Positions 16,432 to 24,317 are shown, counted from the stretch's first letter. The stretch: 46,735 nt of DNA from PWPS01 sp964507105 (GCA_964507105.1 CAZDOR010000004.1:1-46735), one strand, 5' to 3'. Notes: a model not told the origin generated them from the letters alone. Translations and numbers: made by a program.

Positions 16432-16781
16432 GGGGATGAGTTGACTAGACGATAGTCACCTTCAAGATGCAGCAAGCCGAGCCGGCAAACTCGTAAATCT
16501 TGCCATTTCTGTAAGTGCCAACTTACAAGAAGATTTAGCTTTCGCTCCTGCTCCGGCAGTAGCGTAACAGCTTGCTTTCACCACTGACACCCGATGGGTG
16601 GTGAAGGTACCATAATTTCGGGTTATACAAAGCTTGCTGGTCACAGGTTTTGTGAACCTATAGACCTTTGGCTGAAGCACCTTCGTCCGGTGGAAGACTT
16701 CAGTCGAGAAACAACCGGACTAAGCTTGTAGATCCATCTTGTAGGGGCTATTGGACGGGGGGTCACACCTCCCCATCTCCA
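16432..16781 (+). ncRNA. ssrA: transfer-messenger RNA (tmRNA)
   Basis: The ends GGGGATG (16432-16438) and CATCTCC (16774-16780) pair to form the tRNA-like acceptor, including the G3-U70 wobble that marks alanine identity. The discriminator A is at 16781 and CCA is not encoded. The tag frame starts at resume codon GCC 16517 and stops at TAA 16565-16567, encoding ANLQEDLAFAPAPAVA; with the charged Ala the tag is 17 residues ending AVA, instead of the common LAA. The GACTA/TAGTC hairpin near the 5' end and the conserved 3' stretch before GGAC match other tmRNAs. The T loop reads GTCACAC, departing from TTCRANY at positions 54 and 58. Confidence 0.93.
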
Positions 16782-16801
16782 CATTGAAAAACTTTAATAA
16801 A

Positions 16802-16824
16802 AATCGAAAGTAAAACTTTCGATT
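16802..16824 (+). other. 10-bp hairpin just upstream of infC
   Basis: AATCGAAAGT (16802-16811) pairs perfectly with ACTTTCGATT (16815-16824) around AAA. It is not followed by a T-run, so it is not a terminator. It lies between the tmRNA 3' end and the ATT start of infC, eight bases before that start. It could be a processing site for tmRNA maturation or a translational control element for infC. Confidence 0.6.
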
Positions 16825-16832
16825 AAACGCAT

Positions 16833-17345
16833 ATTTCGAACAAAACAAAAGTAAACAAGCAAATAAAAGCCAAAAAAATGAGGGTTGTTACCGCCGATGG
16901 GGAATATATCGGCGTTCTCGACAAAAAAGAAGCATTGAAAGAAGCGGAAAAAAGAGACTTGGATTTGGTTGAGATCTCACCGAATGCCAACCCTCCGGTT
17001 TGTAAGATAATAGATCACGGAAAATACAAGTACAGACAACAAAAAAAACAACAAAAGAAACAACAGAAATCCCACCAACCGGAATTAAAGACCCTCAAAT
17101 TAAGCTTCTCGATTTCGGATCACGATATGAAAGTAAGAGTAAAAAAGGCAGAAACTTTCCTAAAACGAGGAGATCGAATCAGGGTGGTCCTTCCTCTTCG
17201 CGGAAGAGAAAACGCCCTACAAGACACGGCTCAGAAAAAGATGCGAAGATTTATTGAAATGATAGAAGAAAAAGTCGAAATAAAAATAGACAAGGATATA
17301 GAAAAGGAGCCTCGCGGATTAACCATGACAATAAGTAAAAATTGA
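16833..17345 (+). CDS. infC: translation initiation factor IF-3, probable ATT start
   Basis: IF-3 binds the 30S subunit and proofreads the initiation codon. The first in-frame ATG (16878) falls inside the conserved N-terminal domain: upstream codons read VNKQIKAKK, matching the family motif (I/V)NxxIRAxx. The nearest in-frame stop upstream is at 16824-16826, and the only codon between it and the motif known to initiate is ATT at 16833, giving 170 residues. IF-3 genes in E. coli and others start with AUU for autoregulation. Both domains are present (N-domain to ANPPVCKIIDHGKYKY; C-domain from LKLSFSISDHDMKVR). A Lys/Gln-rich linker joins them. rpmI follows after four bases. Confidence 0.9.
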   Translation: MSNKTKVNKQIKAKKMRVVTADGEYIGVLDKKEALKEAEKRDLDLVEISPNANPPVCKIIDHGKYKYRQQKKQQKKQQKSHQPELKTLKLSFSISDHDMKVRVKKAETFLKRGDRIRVVLPLRGRENALQDTAQKKMRRFIEMIEEKVEIKIDKDIEKEPRGLTMTISKN

Positions 17346-17349
17346 AAAC

Positions 17350-17541
17350 ATGAAACCAAAAACAAGAAAGTCAATAAAAAAAAGATTTAAAATAACCAAA
17401 AACGGAAAAGTTTTAAGGAGAAAGCCTGGTCAAACTCATTACAGATCAAAAATGTCCGGAGAGGAAAAAAGAAAAGCCAGACAATGGGTTGAAGTTACCG
17501 GAGCTGAAGCGAAAAAGATAAAAAAAGCGCTCAAATATTAA
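17350..17541 (+). CDS. rpmI: 50S ribosomal protein bL35
   Basis: Small basic protein of 63 residues with the family signature KPKTRKSIKKRFKITKNGKV and HYRSKMS. It stands in the universal infC-rpmI-rplT order, four bases after infC and 21 bases before rplT. No Shine-Dalgarno is seen. Its position makes it likely to be controlled with the IF-3/L20 operon. Confidence 0.94.
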   Translation: MKPKTRKSIKKRFKITKNGKVLRRKPGQTHYRSKMSGEEKRKARQWVEVTGAEAKKIKKALKY

Positions 17542-17562
17542 AAGTAAAAACAGTTATAAGTT

Positions 17563-17907
17563 ATGCCCCGAGTAAAAAGAGGAAAAACAAAGAGAAAAAG
17601 AAGGAAGAAAGTAAAAAAAGAAGCCAAGGGATACAAGTGGAATAGAAAAAATAAATACAAAGCCGCAAAGGAAGCTCTGATGAAAGCCTGGACTTACAAA
17701 TACCGGGATAGAAAACGAAAAAAGAGGGAATTCAGAAGAAAGTGGCAAACTCAAATCAATGCCGCTTGCAGACAAAGCGATATGAGCTACAGTAGATTCA
17801 TCCACGGCTTGAAAGAAAACAATATCGGTTTGGATCGAAAAATATTGGCTGATTTAGCAAACAACGAGCCGGAAACTTTTAAAGAGATATTAAGGGAAGT
17901 TAAATAA
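17563..17907 (+). CDS. rplT: 50S ribosomal protein bL20
   Basis: Assembly protein of the large subunit, 114 residues. The basic N-terminal helix (PRVKRGKTKRKRRKKVKKEAKGY) and the globular part (TQINAACRQSDMSYSRFIHGLKENNIGLDRKILADLA) follow the family closely. Its last eight bases overlap the end of the convergent Nudix gene and no terminator is visible there, so the operon transcript must read antisense into that gene. Confidence 0.95.
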   Translation: MPRVKRGKTKRKRRKKVKKEAKGYKWNRKNKYKAAKEALMKAWTYKYRDRKRKKREFRRKWQTQINAACRQSDMSYSRFIHGLKENNIGLDRKILADLANNEPETFKEILREVK

Positions 17908-18322
17908 ACTTTTTTGCTTTTCTGACTATTTCCCTGGTATTTTTGTAAGGTATTAGCTTCATAGCCTGATCAAAATTAACCCACTTGAAGTCAGTGTGTT
18001 CATGAGAGACCTTTATGGTCTCTTTTTTTGTTTCGGCTAAAAAATAAATAACTATTTTGAAGATTGTCTCCTCTTTTTGTTTAAAATAATATTTATTCGC
18101 TTCTTTGAAGCCGGGAATCACTCTTATTTCTCTCCTTTCTATTCCTGTTTCTTCCGACAATTCTCTGAATGCGGCCTCTTTAACCGGCTCCCCTTCTTCA
18201 ATATGTCCCTTGGGAAGCCCCCAATAGTCCTTTTCCCTTCCTTCCGGGGGGTATTTGAGAAGTAAAAACTTATTTTCTTTTTTTTCTTTCCTGTATACCA
18301 CGAATCCTGCTGATTTTTCCAT
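17900..18322 (-). CDS. Nudix hydrolase, Ap4A-hydrolase-like
   Basis: Hydrolyses a nucleoside diphosphate linked to some group. The Nudix box is complete at residues 39-61 (G-x5-E-x7-REL-x-EE-x-GI), beginning GHIEEGEPVKEAA. KSAGFVVYRKE at the start and YWGLPKGH before the box resemble bis(5'-nucleosyl)-tetraphosphatases, so Ap4A is a reasonable but unproven substrate. It is the last gene of the leftward run polX-transpeptidase-Nudix, four bases after the preceding stop. Confidence 0.87.
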   Translation of the reverse strand: MEKSAGFVVYRKEKKENKFLLLKYPPEGREKDYWGLPKGHIEEGEPVKEAAFRELSEETGIERREIRVIPGFKEANKYYFKQKEETIFKIVIYFLAETKKETIKVSHEHTDFKWVNFDQAMKLIPYKNTREIVRKAKKFI

Positions 18323-18326
18323 AATT

Positions 18327-20189
18327 TTAGTTGAAAGATTTTTTAATCCAGCCTCTTAAGTTATCAATATCTTCGATTAGATGTGCTTCAGTAGGGGTCT
18401 GGAGAATCACATAAGCCAAAACCCTATCTTTTTCTCCGAACTTTTCTTCGAAAAGAAATAGTCCGTTATGCAAATAATTATCGTTAACTTCAAACATTCC
18501 TCCCCGAAACTCTTCCTGGTCGTAAAAAATATTTCTGTTTTTCAAATCTTTGAAAACGGAATAATCGAGGCGCGGAACCCAGCTGGCTTTGGTTATATCC
18601 AAAATCGGTTTCCTGGTGGTGTTTAAATAATACAAAAGATAATACAAGTCCTCGGCAGTGGTTTCTGACTTTCGGACTCCTTTTCCGTCCTTAAAATAAG
18701 TATTTTTCATACCGATCGAATCGGCTTTTTTCCTCATATAATCAACGGTATTGTCTCTGCCGACGTAGTGATTCAAAACCCTGGCAGCATTATCGGAATG
18801 CTCAACCAAAAGAGGTGCCAAAAGATCGACCAATCGAAATATTTGATCCGACTCGATATTAGCGTTAGAATCATCTTTTCCCAACATATAATCTCTGGCC
18901 GTTATGGAGGTGGTTACACCCATCTGCTCCGTGGTTATTATTGCAGTCATCAACTTTGTCAAATCCGAAATCACTACCGTCTCTTGTGAGTTCTTTTCGG
19001 CTAAAATTTTTCCCGATTCAATATCGACGACTAAAAAATTATTGGCGGTCACTTTCTCTCTTTCGCTTAACTTTCTTTCTTCTAAGTCAAAAGAGCTTTT
19101 TTCGTGAGTTACGGACAAAGCCGGAATTCCGGCTTCCACCAGTTCATAAAGTTCAGCCATTTCTTCATTGCGCACACGAACACAACCTCCGGAAACCGGG
19201 GAAGTATACGGAGCTCCGGAAGGATAATAAGCTTCTCCGTGAATTAAATATTTTCCATAAAGGCGCATTGAAAAAGGCATATAGACTCCGGATTCAGTAG
19301 AGAATCTCAATCCTTCTTTGGAGGTCAGTTCATAGAGTCCGCTCGGAGTACCGTTCCATCCTTCGGGACTGCCCGAAGCTAAAACATCAAATTCGTAACG
19401 ATGGCCATTTTGAACGTAATAAATCCTTCCGGTATGGGTGTTCACTTTGAGATAATTATCTAAGCTGTCTTCAAAAAAACGGTAATCGGAAAAGTAATCA
19501 CTCCCCTCGAACGTTAGCGATGATTTGATTTTTTCCATCTCTTTTTCGTAGGAAAGCCCTTCCGGAATACTGAAATCAACCGAAAAATTTTCCAAATCTA
19601 TTTCCAAAAAATAATCAACAGTTTCCCGGTGTCTGAACAAATAACTTCCGGACTCTTTTTTATAATTCCAATTATTCGGAATTTCTATTGAAAATCTGTA
19701 CTTGGGGCTGGTTAAAGTTTTTGTTTTTTCATCAATTTCTATAAAATAGTTTTCGAAAAAGGCATATCGTCTTCCATCCGGATCAACCTTAAAAACTCCA
19801 TTTTCAATGGTTAATTTCTCCGGTTTTTCAACTTTTCGTTTTATAAAATCACCTTTATCGTCAACGACTATTAAAAAATATTTCTCGCTGCCATCAATAT
19901 TTTTGCTCAAAAAACCGACGACCCCTTTTTCAATTTTTTTTAATTCATAAAATTCGGCCGAAAAATTTTTGGGAGCGGCCTCGGGGCAATGATTCTGTAA
20001 GTTTTCGGTTTCGAATTTACCATTCTCGAATTGAACGGGGCAGTAGACATCCAATTTCTTGTTTTCTACATATTCTATTCCAAAGGGGATTTCTTTCTCC
20101 TTTTTTTCTTTTTCTCGAAAATAAAAAACTGAAACCATCACTCCTAAAATTAAAATAATCAATACCGCTATTTTTATAATGCGTTTCAT
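18327..20189 (-). CDS. L,D-transpeptidase fused to a degenerate D-Ala-D-Ala carboxypeptidase (S11) domain
   Basis: Membrane-anchored envelope protein of 620 residues. A hydrophobic segment (about 4-24) is followed by a novel region with Cys50 and Cys68. A YkuD-type L,D-transpeptidase domain follows (about 250-360) with the conserved His317 and the catalytic motif SGGCVR (Cys336), so cross-linking activity is expected. The C-terminal part (about 378-600) has the fold signature of penicillin-binding carboxypeptidases, but the SxxK serine position is Asp409 in SDLTKLM, and no KTG motif is seen (MFEVND near 565-570). The SxN motif Ser465-Asp466-Asn467 remains. The second domain is therefore probably a non-catalytic peptidoglycan binder. 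ATGA overlap with polX upstream suggests coupled translation. Confidence 0.85.
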   Translation of the reverse strand: MKRIIKIAVLIILILGVMVSVFYFREKEKKEKEIPFGIEYVENKKLDVYCPVQFENGKFETENLQNHCPEAAPKNFSAEFYELKKIEKGVVGFLSKNIDGSEKYFLIVVDDKGDFIKRKVEKPEKLTIENGVFKVDPDGRRYAFFENYFIEIDEKTKTLTSPKYRFSIEIPNNWNYKKESGSYLFRHRETVDYFLEIDLENFSVDFSIPEGLSYEKEMEKIKSSLTFEGSDYFSDYRFFEDSLDNYLKVNTHTGRIYYVQNGHRYEFDVLASGSPEGWNGTPSGLYELTSKEGLRFSTESGVYMPFSMRLYGKYLIHGEAYYPSGAPYTSPVSGGCVRVRNEEMAELYELVEAGIPALSVTHEKSSFDLEERKLSEREKVTANNFLVVDIESGKILAEKNSQETVVISDLTKLMTAIITTEQMGVTTSITARDYMLGKDDSNANIESDQIFRLVDLLAPLLVEHSDNAARVLNHYVGRDNTVDYMRKKADSIGMKNTYFKDGKGVRKSETTAEDLYYLLYYLNTTRKPILDITKASWVPRLDYSVFKDLKNRNIFYDQEEFRGGMFEVNDNYLHNGLFLFEEKFGEKDRVLAYVILQTPTEAHLIEDIDNLRGWIKKSFN

Positions 20190-21916
20190 TTATTTAAAAA
20201 TTGATTTAATTCTTCAAGATTTTTAGTGTTGATAATGTTTTTCTTTTCCGCCCATCCCCGGCGAGCTTGCCCGATTCCAAAACTGATATTTTTAAGTTGA
20301 TCTTTGTGGTGTGCATCACTATTTATAATTAAAAATTGTTCATTTTCCACACATTTCTTTATATTTTTATCGGAAAGATCCAATCGATGCGGGGAAGAGT
20401 TTATTTCCAGCACGACCCCCTTTTCTTTTGCAGTTTCGATAACCTTATCCACTTCTAAATTTAACGACTCTCTTTTTTTTATCAACCTCCCGGTCGGATG
20501 AGAAATAATATTAACTTGGGGATGTTTTATAGCTTTAATCAATCTTGCGGTCATCTCTTTTTTTGATAGCTTAAAATGGGAATGGATTCCCGCTATAACA
20601 TAATCCAACATCCGGAGACTCTCATTATCTATATCCAAAGATCCATCTTTCATAATGTTGGCTTCACATCCCTGAAGAACTCTGAAGTCTGTCTTCTTTG
20701 ATTCGAATTTCGTATTTATCCTGTTAATCTCCTCCCTTTGTTTTTTCAACTCCTTTTCGTTTAGCCCATTTTCAACTTGTAAATATTTCGTATGATCAGC
20801 AATACCGATATACCGATAACCCATTTCTTTCCCTTTCAGTGCCATCTCTTCAACGTTCTGACTTCCTCCGGTCCACGAAGTATGAATATGTAAATCACCT
20901 TTTATATCCGAAATTTTACACAAATTGAAATTTTCACCTCTCAGTGCCTTTTCAACTTCTCCTTTGTCTTCTCTGATTTCGGGCGGAATGAAACTCATTC
21001 CCAACTTCAAATAAATTTCTTTTTCCGTCTTTCCCGCAATCCTCTTTTTTTTCTCGAACAGACCATATTCATTAAGCTTGAATCCGGACGAAAGGGCAAT
21101 TTTTCTCGTTTTTATGTTATGCGCTTTTGAGCCGGTAAAATATTGCAAGGCTGACCCGAAGCTTGAAGATTCAACCACTCTCAAATCAATATTGAATCCG
21201 TTTTTCAGTCTTATCGAAGCCCTGGTGTTTCCCTGACTTAAAACTTTCTCCACTTCTCGAAACGAGACGAACTCTTTCATTATTTTTTCTGTTTTTGCCG
21301 CTGAAATTAGAATATCAACATCACCGACCAATTCTTTTTTTCTTCGCAAGGAACCGGCAAAATTTATTCTTTTAACTTCCTTCAATCTTTTCAATCGATT
21401 AAATATTTCTTGAGCCAGCGGCATTACCTCACCAAGAGACCACTTTCCTTCATCTTTTTCCAAAAAAGCTATTGCTTCCAAAACATTACTTTCGGTTTTT
21501 TTTCCGAAGCCGTCAATCTCGGATACTTCTCCTTTTTTTGCTTTTCTTTTCAACTCCTTCAAGTTTTTTATTCCTAATTCTTCATACAGTTTTTTTATTC
21601 TTTTCGGACCGAGACCTTCCACCCGTGAAAGATCTTCCAAATTGACCGGAAATTTTTCTTTCAATCTTTTTAAATGTTCAATTTCTCCGGTCAATAAAAA
21701 TTCTTCAATTTTATCCGCTATCGCTTGCCCTACACCCGAAATTTTTTCCAGATCTTTTCGTCCCGATTCTTCATAAATTTCTCTTATGTCTTCCTCCAAA
21801 TCCAAGATTGAATTTGCCGCCCTGTGATAAGCAAATGGCTTGTGGTTCACTCCTTTCATTTCCAAATAATCCGCAATCCTATTCAGTTTTTTCGCCAATT
21901 CTTTATTGTCTTTCAT
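20186..21916 (-). CDS. polX: DNA polymerase X family protein with PHP domain
   Basis: Repair polymerase with a built-in 3'-5' exonuclease/phosphoesterase. Order: helix-hairpin-helix DNA-binding region (to about residue 150; SGVGQAIADKIEEF, EGLGPKRIKKLYEELGI), polymerase palm with FAGSLRRKKELVGDVDILI carrying the first two catalytic Asp (about 199 and 201) and a third in FNIDLRVV, then a PHP domain (about 338-575) with metal ligands in GDLHIHTSW, GIADHTK, HSHFK, ISHPTG and NSDAH. Start: an in-frame TTG lies one codon upstream at 21919, but ATG 21916 is the simpler choice. It heads the polX-transpeptidase-Nudix run; a TATAAT lies about 30 bases upstream. Confidence 0.93.
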   Translation of the reverse strand: MKDNKELAKKLNRIADYLEMKGVNHKPFAYHRAANSILDLEEDIREIYEESGRKDLEKISGVGQAIADKIEEFLLTGEIEHLKRLKEKFPVNLEDLSRVEGLGPKRIKKLYEELGIKNLKELKRKAKKGEVSEIDGFGKKTESNVLEAIAFLEKDEGKWSLGEVMPLAQEIFNRLKRLKEVKRINFAGSLRRKKELVGDVDILISAAKTEKIMKEFVSFREVEKVLSQGNTRASIRLKNGFNIDLRVVESSSFGSALQYFTGSKAHNIKTRKIALSSGFKLNEYGLFEKKKRIAGKTEKEIYLKLGMSFIPPEIREDKGEVEKALRGENFNLCKISDIKGDLHIHTSWTGGSQNVEEMALKGKEMGYRYIGIADHTKYLQVENGLNEKELKKQREEINRINTKFESKKTDFRVLQGCEANIMKDGSLDIDNESLRMLDYVIAGIHSHFKLSKKEMTARLIKAIKHPQVNIISHPTGRLIKKRESLNLEVDKVIETAKEKGVVLEINSSPHRLDLSDKNIKKCVENEQFLIINSDAHHKDQLKNISFGIGQARRGWAEKKNIINTKNLEELNQFLNK

Positions 21917-21971
21917 CAATTTGGAATATTAAACAATTATTCAATTATATCAAAATAAATTGAAAAGTAAC

Positions 21972-21994
21972 AAAAAAACCCGTTTTGCACGGGC
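21972..21994 (-). terminator. intrinsic terminator after the greA-HD hydrolase pair
   Basis: On the minus strand CCCGT and ACGGG form a five-pair stem around GCAAA, followed by seven T. It lies 28 bases after the stop of the HD-domain gene and upstream of polX, ending the greA transcript. Confidence 0.8.
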
Positions 21995-22021
21995 TCGGAA
22001 GAGATGAATCAAAAAAAGCGG

Positions 22022-22654
22022 TCAAATATTCTCTTCAATCTCTCTTAAAAACTCGGTTAATAACGGATCATCAATAGTTTCCTTGGCTCTTCTTAACCAC
22101 AATTTGTATTCGATATCATCATTCCCTCCTTTCCAATATTCTATTCCCTGTAACAAATTGGTTATTTTGTCGGCTTGCTTTACGAACCTACTTTCCGAGG
22201 TAACTCGTTTCTCGTATTCTTTCCACAAACCATTTATTTCTTTTTTAAAATCTTCCGGAATATCTTTCAATAGTTTTTTAATCGCGTCATCTTCCAGCTC
22301 CTTTTTAACTTCTTTCATTTTCTTTCTCTGTTTTGTTGTCGGTCTTCCTTTGACGGGTTCAAGATCTTTGACATCTTCTTTTTTAAACTCTTTTTCTACA
22401 TCGATTGCCACGGCATCATAGGAAGTCAAGTCGGGTGAATAAACTTCACAAATATCGTGAATAAGAGCCATCTTTATGGCTCTATTTAAGTTGAATTCTT
22501 TCTTTTTTCTTCCCACCGACCAAACGAGCATAGCCAACTGAAAACTATGAGAAGCAGTCGTTTCCGGATTTTTTACGTCATGCAACTTCCATCCTCGCCT
22601 ACCGTCACTTTTTAATTTTCCTATTTTTGATATAAATTCGAATACTTCCTTCAT
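22022..22654 (-). CDS. HD-domain phosphohydrolase (YfbR/HDDC2-like)
   Basis: Metal-dependent phosphohydrolase of 210 residues. The HD ligands are His36 in TTASHSFQL, His66-Asp67 in MALIHDICEVY and the later Asp in FVKQADKITNLLQG. The pattern agrees with the 5'-deoxynucleotidase YfbR/HDDC2 group, so dephosphorylation of (deoxy)nucleoside monophosphates is likely but not proven. One base separates it from greA upstream; a terminator follows. Confidence 0.82.
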   Translation of the reverse strand: MKEVFEFISKIGKLKSDGRRGWKLHDVKNPETTASHSFQLAMLVWSVGRKKKEFNLNRAIKMALIHDICEVYSPDLTSYDAVAIDVEKEFKKEDVKDLEPVKGRPTTKQRKKMKEVKKELEDDAIKKLLKDIPEDFKKEINGLWKEYEKRVTSESRFVKQADKITNLLQGIEYWKGGNDDIEYKLWLRRAKETIDDPLLTEFLREIEENI

Positions 22655-22655
22655 G

Positions 22656-23111
22656 TCAATAATCTATCTTTTTAATTTTGTAAATCGTTTTTACTTTCGA
22701 GGCCACCTCTACTTCGTCACCCTCTTTTTTCCCAATTAATTTTTTTCCGACGGGAGATTCGTCTGATATCTTTCCTTCGGCGGGTTCCGCTTCCAGAGGG
22801 CCGACTAAGATAAATTCGTCTTTTTGGCCGTCGGCCTCTATAATTACTCGAGCACCGAGTGCAACCTTGCTTTTGTCCTCGGGGGGTTCAATAATTTTCG
22901 CGTTTTTAATTATTTCTTCCAATTCAGATATTTTCTTTTCTAAAAAATGCATCTCTTGTCTGAAGTCAAAAAATTCCGGATTAAGATCTTCCGATTGAAA
23001 TACATCTGGAACGTCTCCTTTTGTTTTTTCTTTCCTCTCGCTGCGTAACTCTTCGAGCTCTCTCTTTATTTTATTTAATCCTCTTTCAGTTAAATGGTGT
23101 TTTTGGGTCAT
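22656..23111 (-). CDS. greA: transcription elongation factor GreA
   Basis: Inserts its coiled coil into the RNA polymerase secondary channel and rescues backtracked complexes by stimulating RNA cleavage. The 151 residues hold the N-terminal coiled coil (HLTERGLNKIKRELEELRSERKEK to LEKKISELEEIIKNA) and the C-terminal FKBP-like domain (VALGARVIIEADGQKDEFILVG, SPVGKKLIGKKEGDEVEV). The acidic tip, usually GDLSENAEY, reads QSEDLNPEFFDF, so acidic residues are kept but the wording differs. A leader of about 100 bases with a short uORF precedes it. The HD hydrolase follows in the same transcript. Confidence 0.92.
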   Translation of the reverse strand: MTQKHHLTERGLNKIKRELEELRSERKEKTKGDVPDVFQSEDLNPEFFDFRQEMHFLEKKISELEEIIKNAKIIEPPEDKSKVALGARVIIEADGQKDEFILVGPLEAEPAEGKISDESPVGKKLIGKKEGDEVEVASKVKTIYKIKKIDY

Positions 23112-23121
23112 AATTTTTCCG

Positions 23122-23193
23122 AGGTGATAAAATTAAAATCGTGGCTTTGGACAAATCCCTTTTACTTAAAAACTGAACTCATTCTGTCACCTC
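23122..23193 (-). promoter_or_regulatory. greA leader: six-codon uORF and complementary anti-SD element
   Basis: In the leader GAGGTGA (23193-23187) is a good Shine-Dalgarno four bases before a six-codon ORF (23182-23162, MSSVFK and stop). Its exact complement TCACCTC (23128-23122) lies 10 bases upstream of the greA ATG and resembles the 3' end of 16S rRNA. The two can pair to form a long hairpin covering the uORF initiation site. This arrangement could couple ribosome loading on the leader to greA translation. Confidence 0.45.
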
Positions 23194-23218
23194 TTTTTGA
23201 ACACCTTTTTAGTGTGTT

Positions 23219-23249
23219 ATAATACTAATGCTTTATTACTTTTTGTCAA
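23219..23249 (-). promoter_or_regulatory. candidate greA promoter
   Basis: A perfect TTGACA (23249-23244) is followed after 19 bases by TATTAT (23224-23219). The spacer is longer than the optimum of 17. Initiation near 23212 would give a leader of about 100 bases, one of the longer leaders in the window. Confidence 0.5.
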
Positions 23250-23259
23250 GAAAATTCAG

Positions 23260-23592
23260 CTAATCGATTATATTGACAACGAGTAATGTTGTGTATAATT
23301 TTGCAGCTTCATTAAAACAGTTTATCGCTTCTCGTAAATTTTCTTCCACAACAACTGCTTTTTTCCGATTGAAAAGTTCTTTGACCTCCGGAGAGACGGG
23401 GTTTGAGTTATCGGTTTTTCCGATTATTACCATTTCCGGATTTCTTCTCAACAACATTTTTGCTTCTTCTTTTTGAATTTCACTCTTTTCTTTCCAATCG
23501 AAAACAAGCCCTTTCGAGCTAACAACCACATTTTCATCGTATCTGTTTTCTCCGATTTTTATTGTTTTCGGACTTATGTATTCAATTCTCAT
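23260..23592 (-). CDS. Mth938-like (NDUFAF3/DUF498) domain protein
   Basis: Small globular protein of 110 residues from the chosen start MRIEYISPKTIKIGENRYDE. It follows the Mth938 domain: DENVVVSSKGLVFDW, a strand-helix region EEAKMLLRRNPEMVIIGKTDN, then VSPEVKELFNRKKAVVVEENLREAINCFNEAAK. In eukaryotes this fold appears in a complex I assembly factor; prokaryotic roles are unknown. The open frame runs 27 codons further upstream inside the methyltransferase gene, but those residues are not family sequence. The chosen start overlaps the methyltransferase end by 11 bases, so translation is probably coupled. Confidence 0.78.
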   Translation of the reverse strand: MRIEYISPKTIKIGENRYDENVVVSSKGLVFDWKEKSEIQKEEAKMLLRRNPEMVIIGKTDNSNPVSPEVKELFNRKKAVVVEENLREAINCFNEAAKLYTTLLVVNIID

Positions 23593-24271
23593 TTTTGGCA
23601 AAAACAAAAATATTGGACTTTGTATTTCGTCCCTTAATAAAAACCTTGTCAACAACCAGCCCCGCTTTTTCAAGTAGTTTTCTCAATTCTTTTTTTTTGA
23701 AAAAATGATAGTATCTTTCAGTAATAATTTCTCCCTTACCATTTTTCCAGGGAATAAATGCATCTCTAAAACTCATTCTTCCTAATAATTTATCTTTTAA
23801 ATTTTTAAAATATATACTTTTGTCTCCATCTATTTTATTCCAAACCGTGATTCGGACTTTTCCTTCGGGTTTTAAAACTCTTTTTATTTCTCGCAAGAAA
23901 TCGATCCTCATATTTTCCGAAGGAATGTGGTGCAAAACCGCAATTGAAAAAACATAATCGAACTCGTTATTCGGACAGGGAATATCCAGGCCGTCTCCCA
24001 CCTTGAAATCAGCCTCCGGGTACCTTTCCTTAGCTTTCGATATCAATTTTTCGGATTTATCTATCCCGATATAGTTGACATTTTTTATTTTTAAAATCTC
24101 GAAAAACCTTCCGTTGCCACACCCCAGATCCAACACATCCGCTCCTTCGGACACATCTTCAAATAAAAATCGAAAATTCTTCCAGGGTTTCGTCCTGGTC
24201 TCGGAAAAGCGATCTCCTATCAAATTATAATTTCTTTTCGTCTTGTTTAATATGTATTGATCGAAATTCAT
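23582..24271 (-). CDS. class I SAM methyltransferase, Trm9/ALKBH8-like (tRNA wobble uridine)
   Basis: The 229 residues match the Trm9 group well beyond the generic fold. YNLIGDRFSETRTKPW (15-30) aligns with the yeast N-terminus, DLGCGNG (48-54) is the SAM loop, FSIAVLHHIPS (108-118) is motif IV, AFIPW (171-175) matches FVPW, and ERYYHFFKKKEL (185-196) matches the RYYHLY-REGEL block. Trm9 methylates cm5U34 to mcm5U34 in tRNA anticodons. The gene diverges from elp3, which makes cm5U, with only 92 bases between, so the pair would form one pathway. Its -10 box is nine bases before ATG, implying a leaderless message. A generic methyltransferase remains possible. Confidence 0.8.
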   Translation of the reverse strand: MNFDQYILNKTKRNYNLIGDRFSETRTKPWKNFRFLFEDVSEGADVLDLGCGNGRFFEILKIKNVNYIGIDKSEKLISKAKERYPEADFKVGDGLDIPCPNNEFDYVFSIAVLHHIPSENMRIDFLREIKRVLKPEGKVRITVWNKIDGDKSIYFKNLKDKLLGRMSFRDAFIPWKNGKGEIITERYYHFFKKKELRKLLEKAGLVVDKVFIKGRNTKSNIFVFAKNEN

Positions 24272-24280
24272 ATCAATACC

Positions 24281-24308
24281 ATTATAGTCATTAAAATCAG
24301 TAAAACAA
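24281..24308 (-). promoter_or_regulatory. promoter of the Trm9-like methyltransferase gene
   Basis: TTGTTT (24308-24303), a 16-base spacer and a perfect TATAAT (24286-24281). Initiation is expected about three bases upstream of the ATG at 24271. Confidence 0.6.
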
Positions 24309-24317
24309 CCATTTCAC

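Noticed and set aside
16462..16680. A 72-codon minus-strand ORF
   Set aside because: It lies wholly within tmRNA, whose structure and tag frame explain the sequence.
23196..23222. A plus-strand promoter (TTGAAC, 15 bases, TATAAT)
   Set aside because: No plus-strand gene follows for over 1 kb and the spacing is short; the same bases serve the minus-strand greA promoter better.
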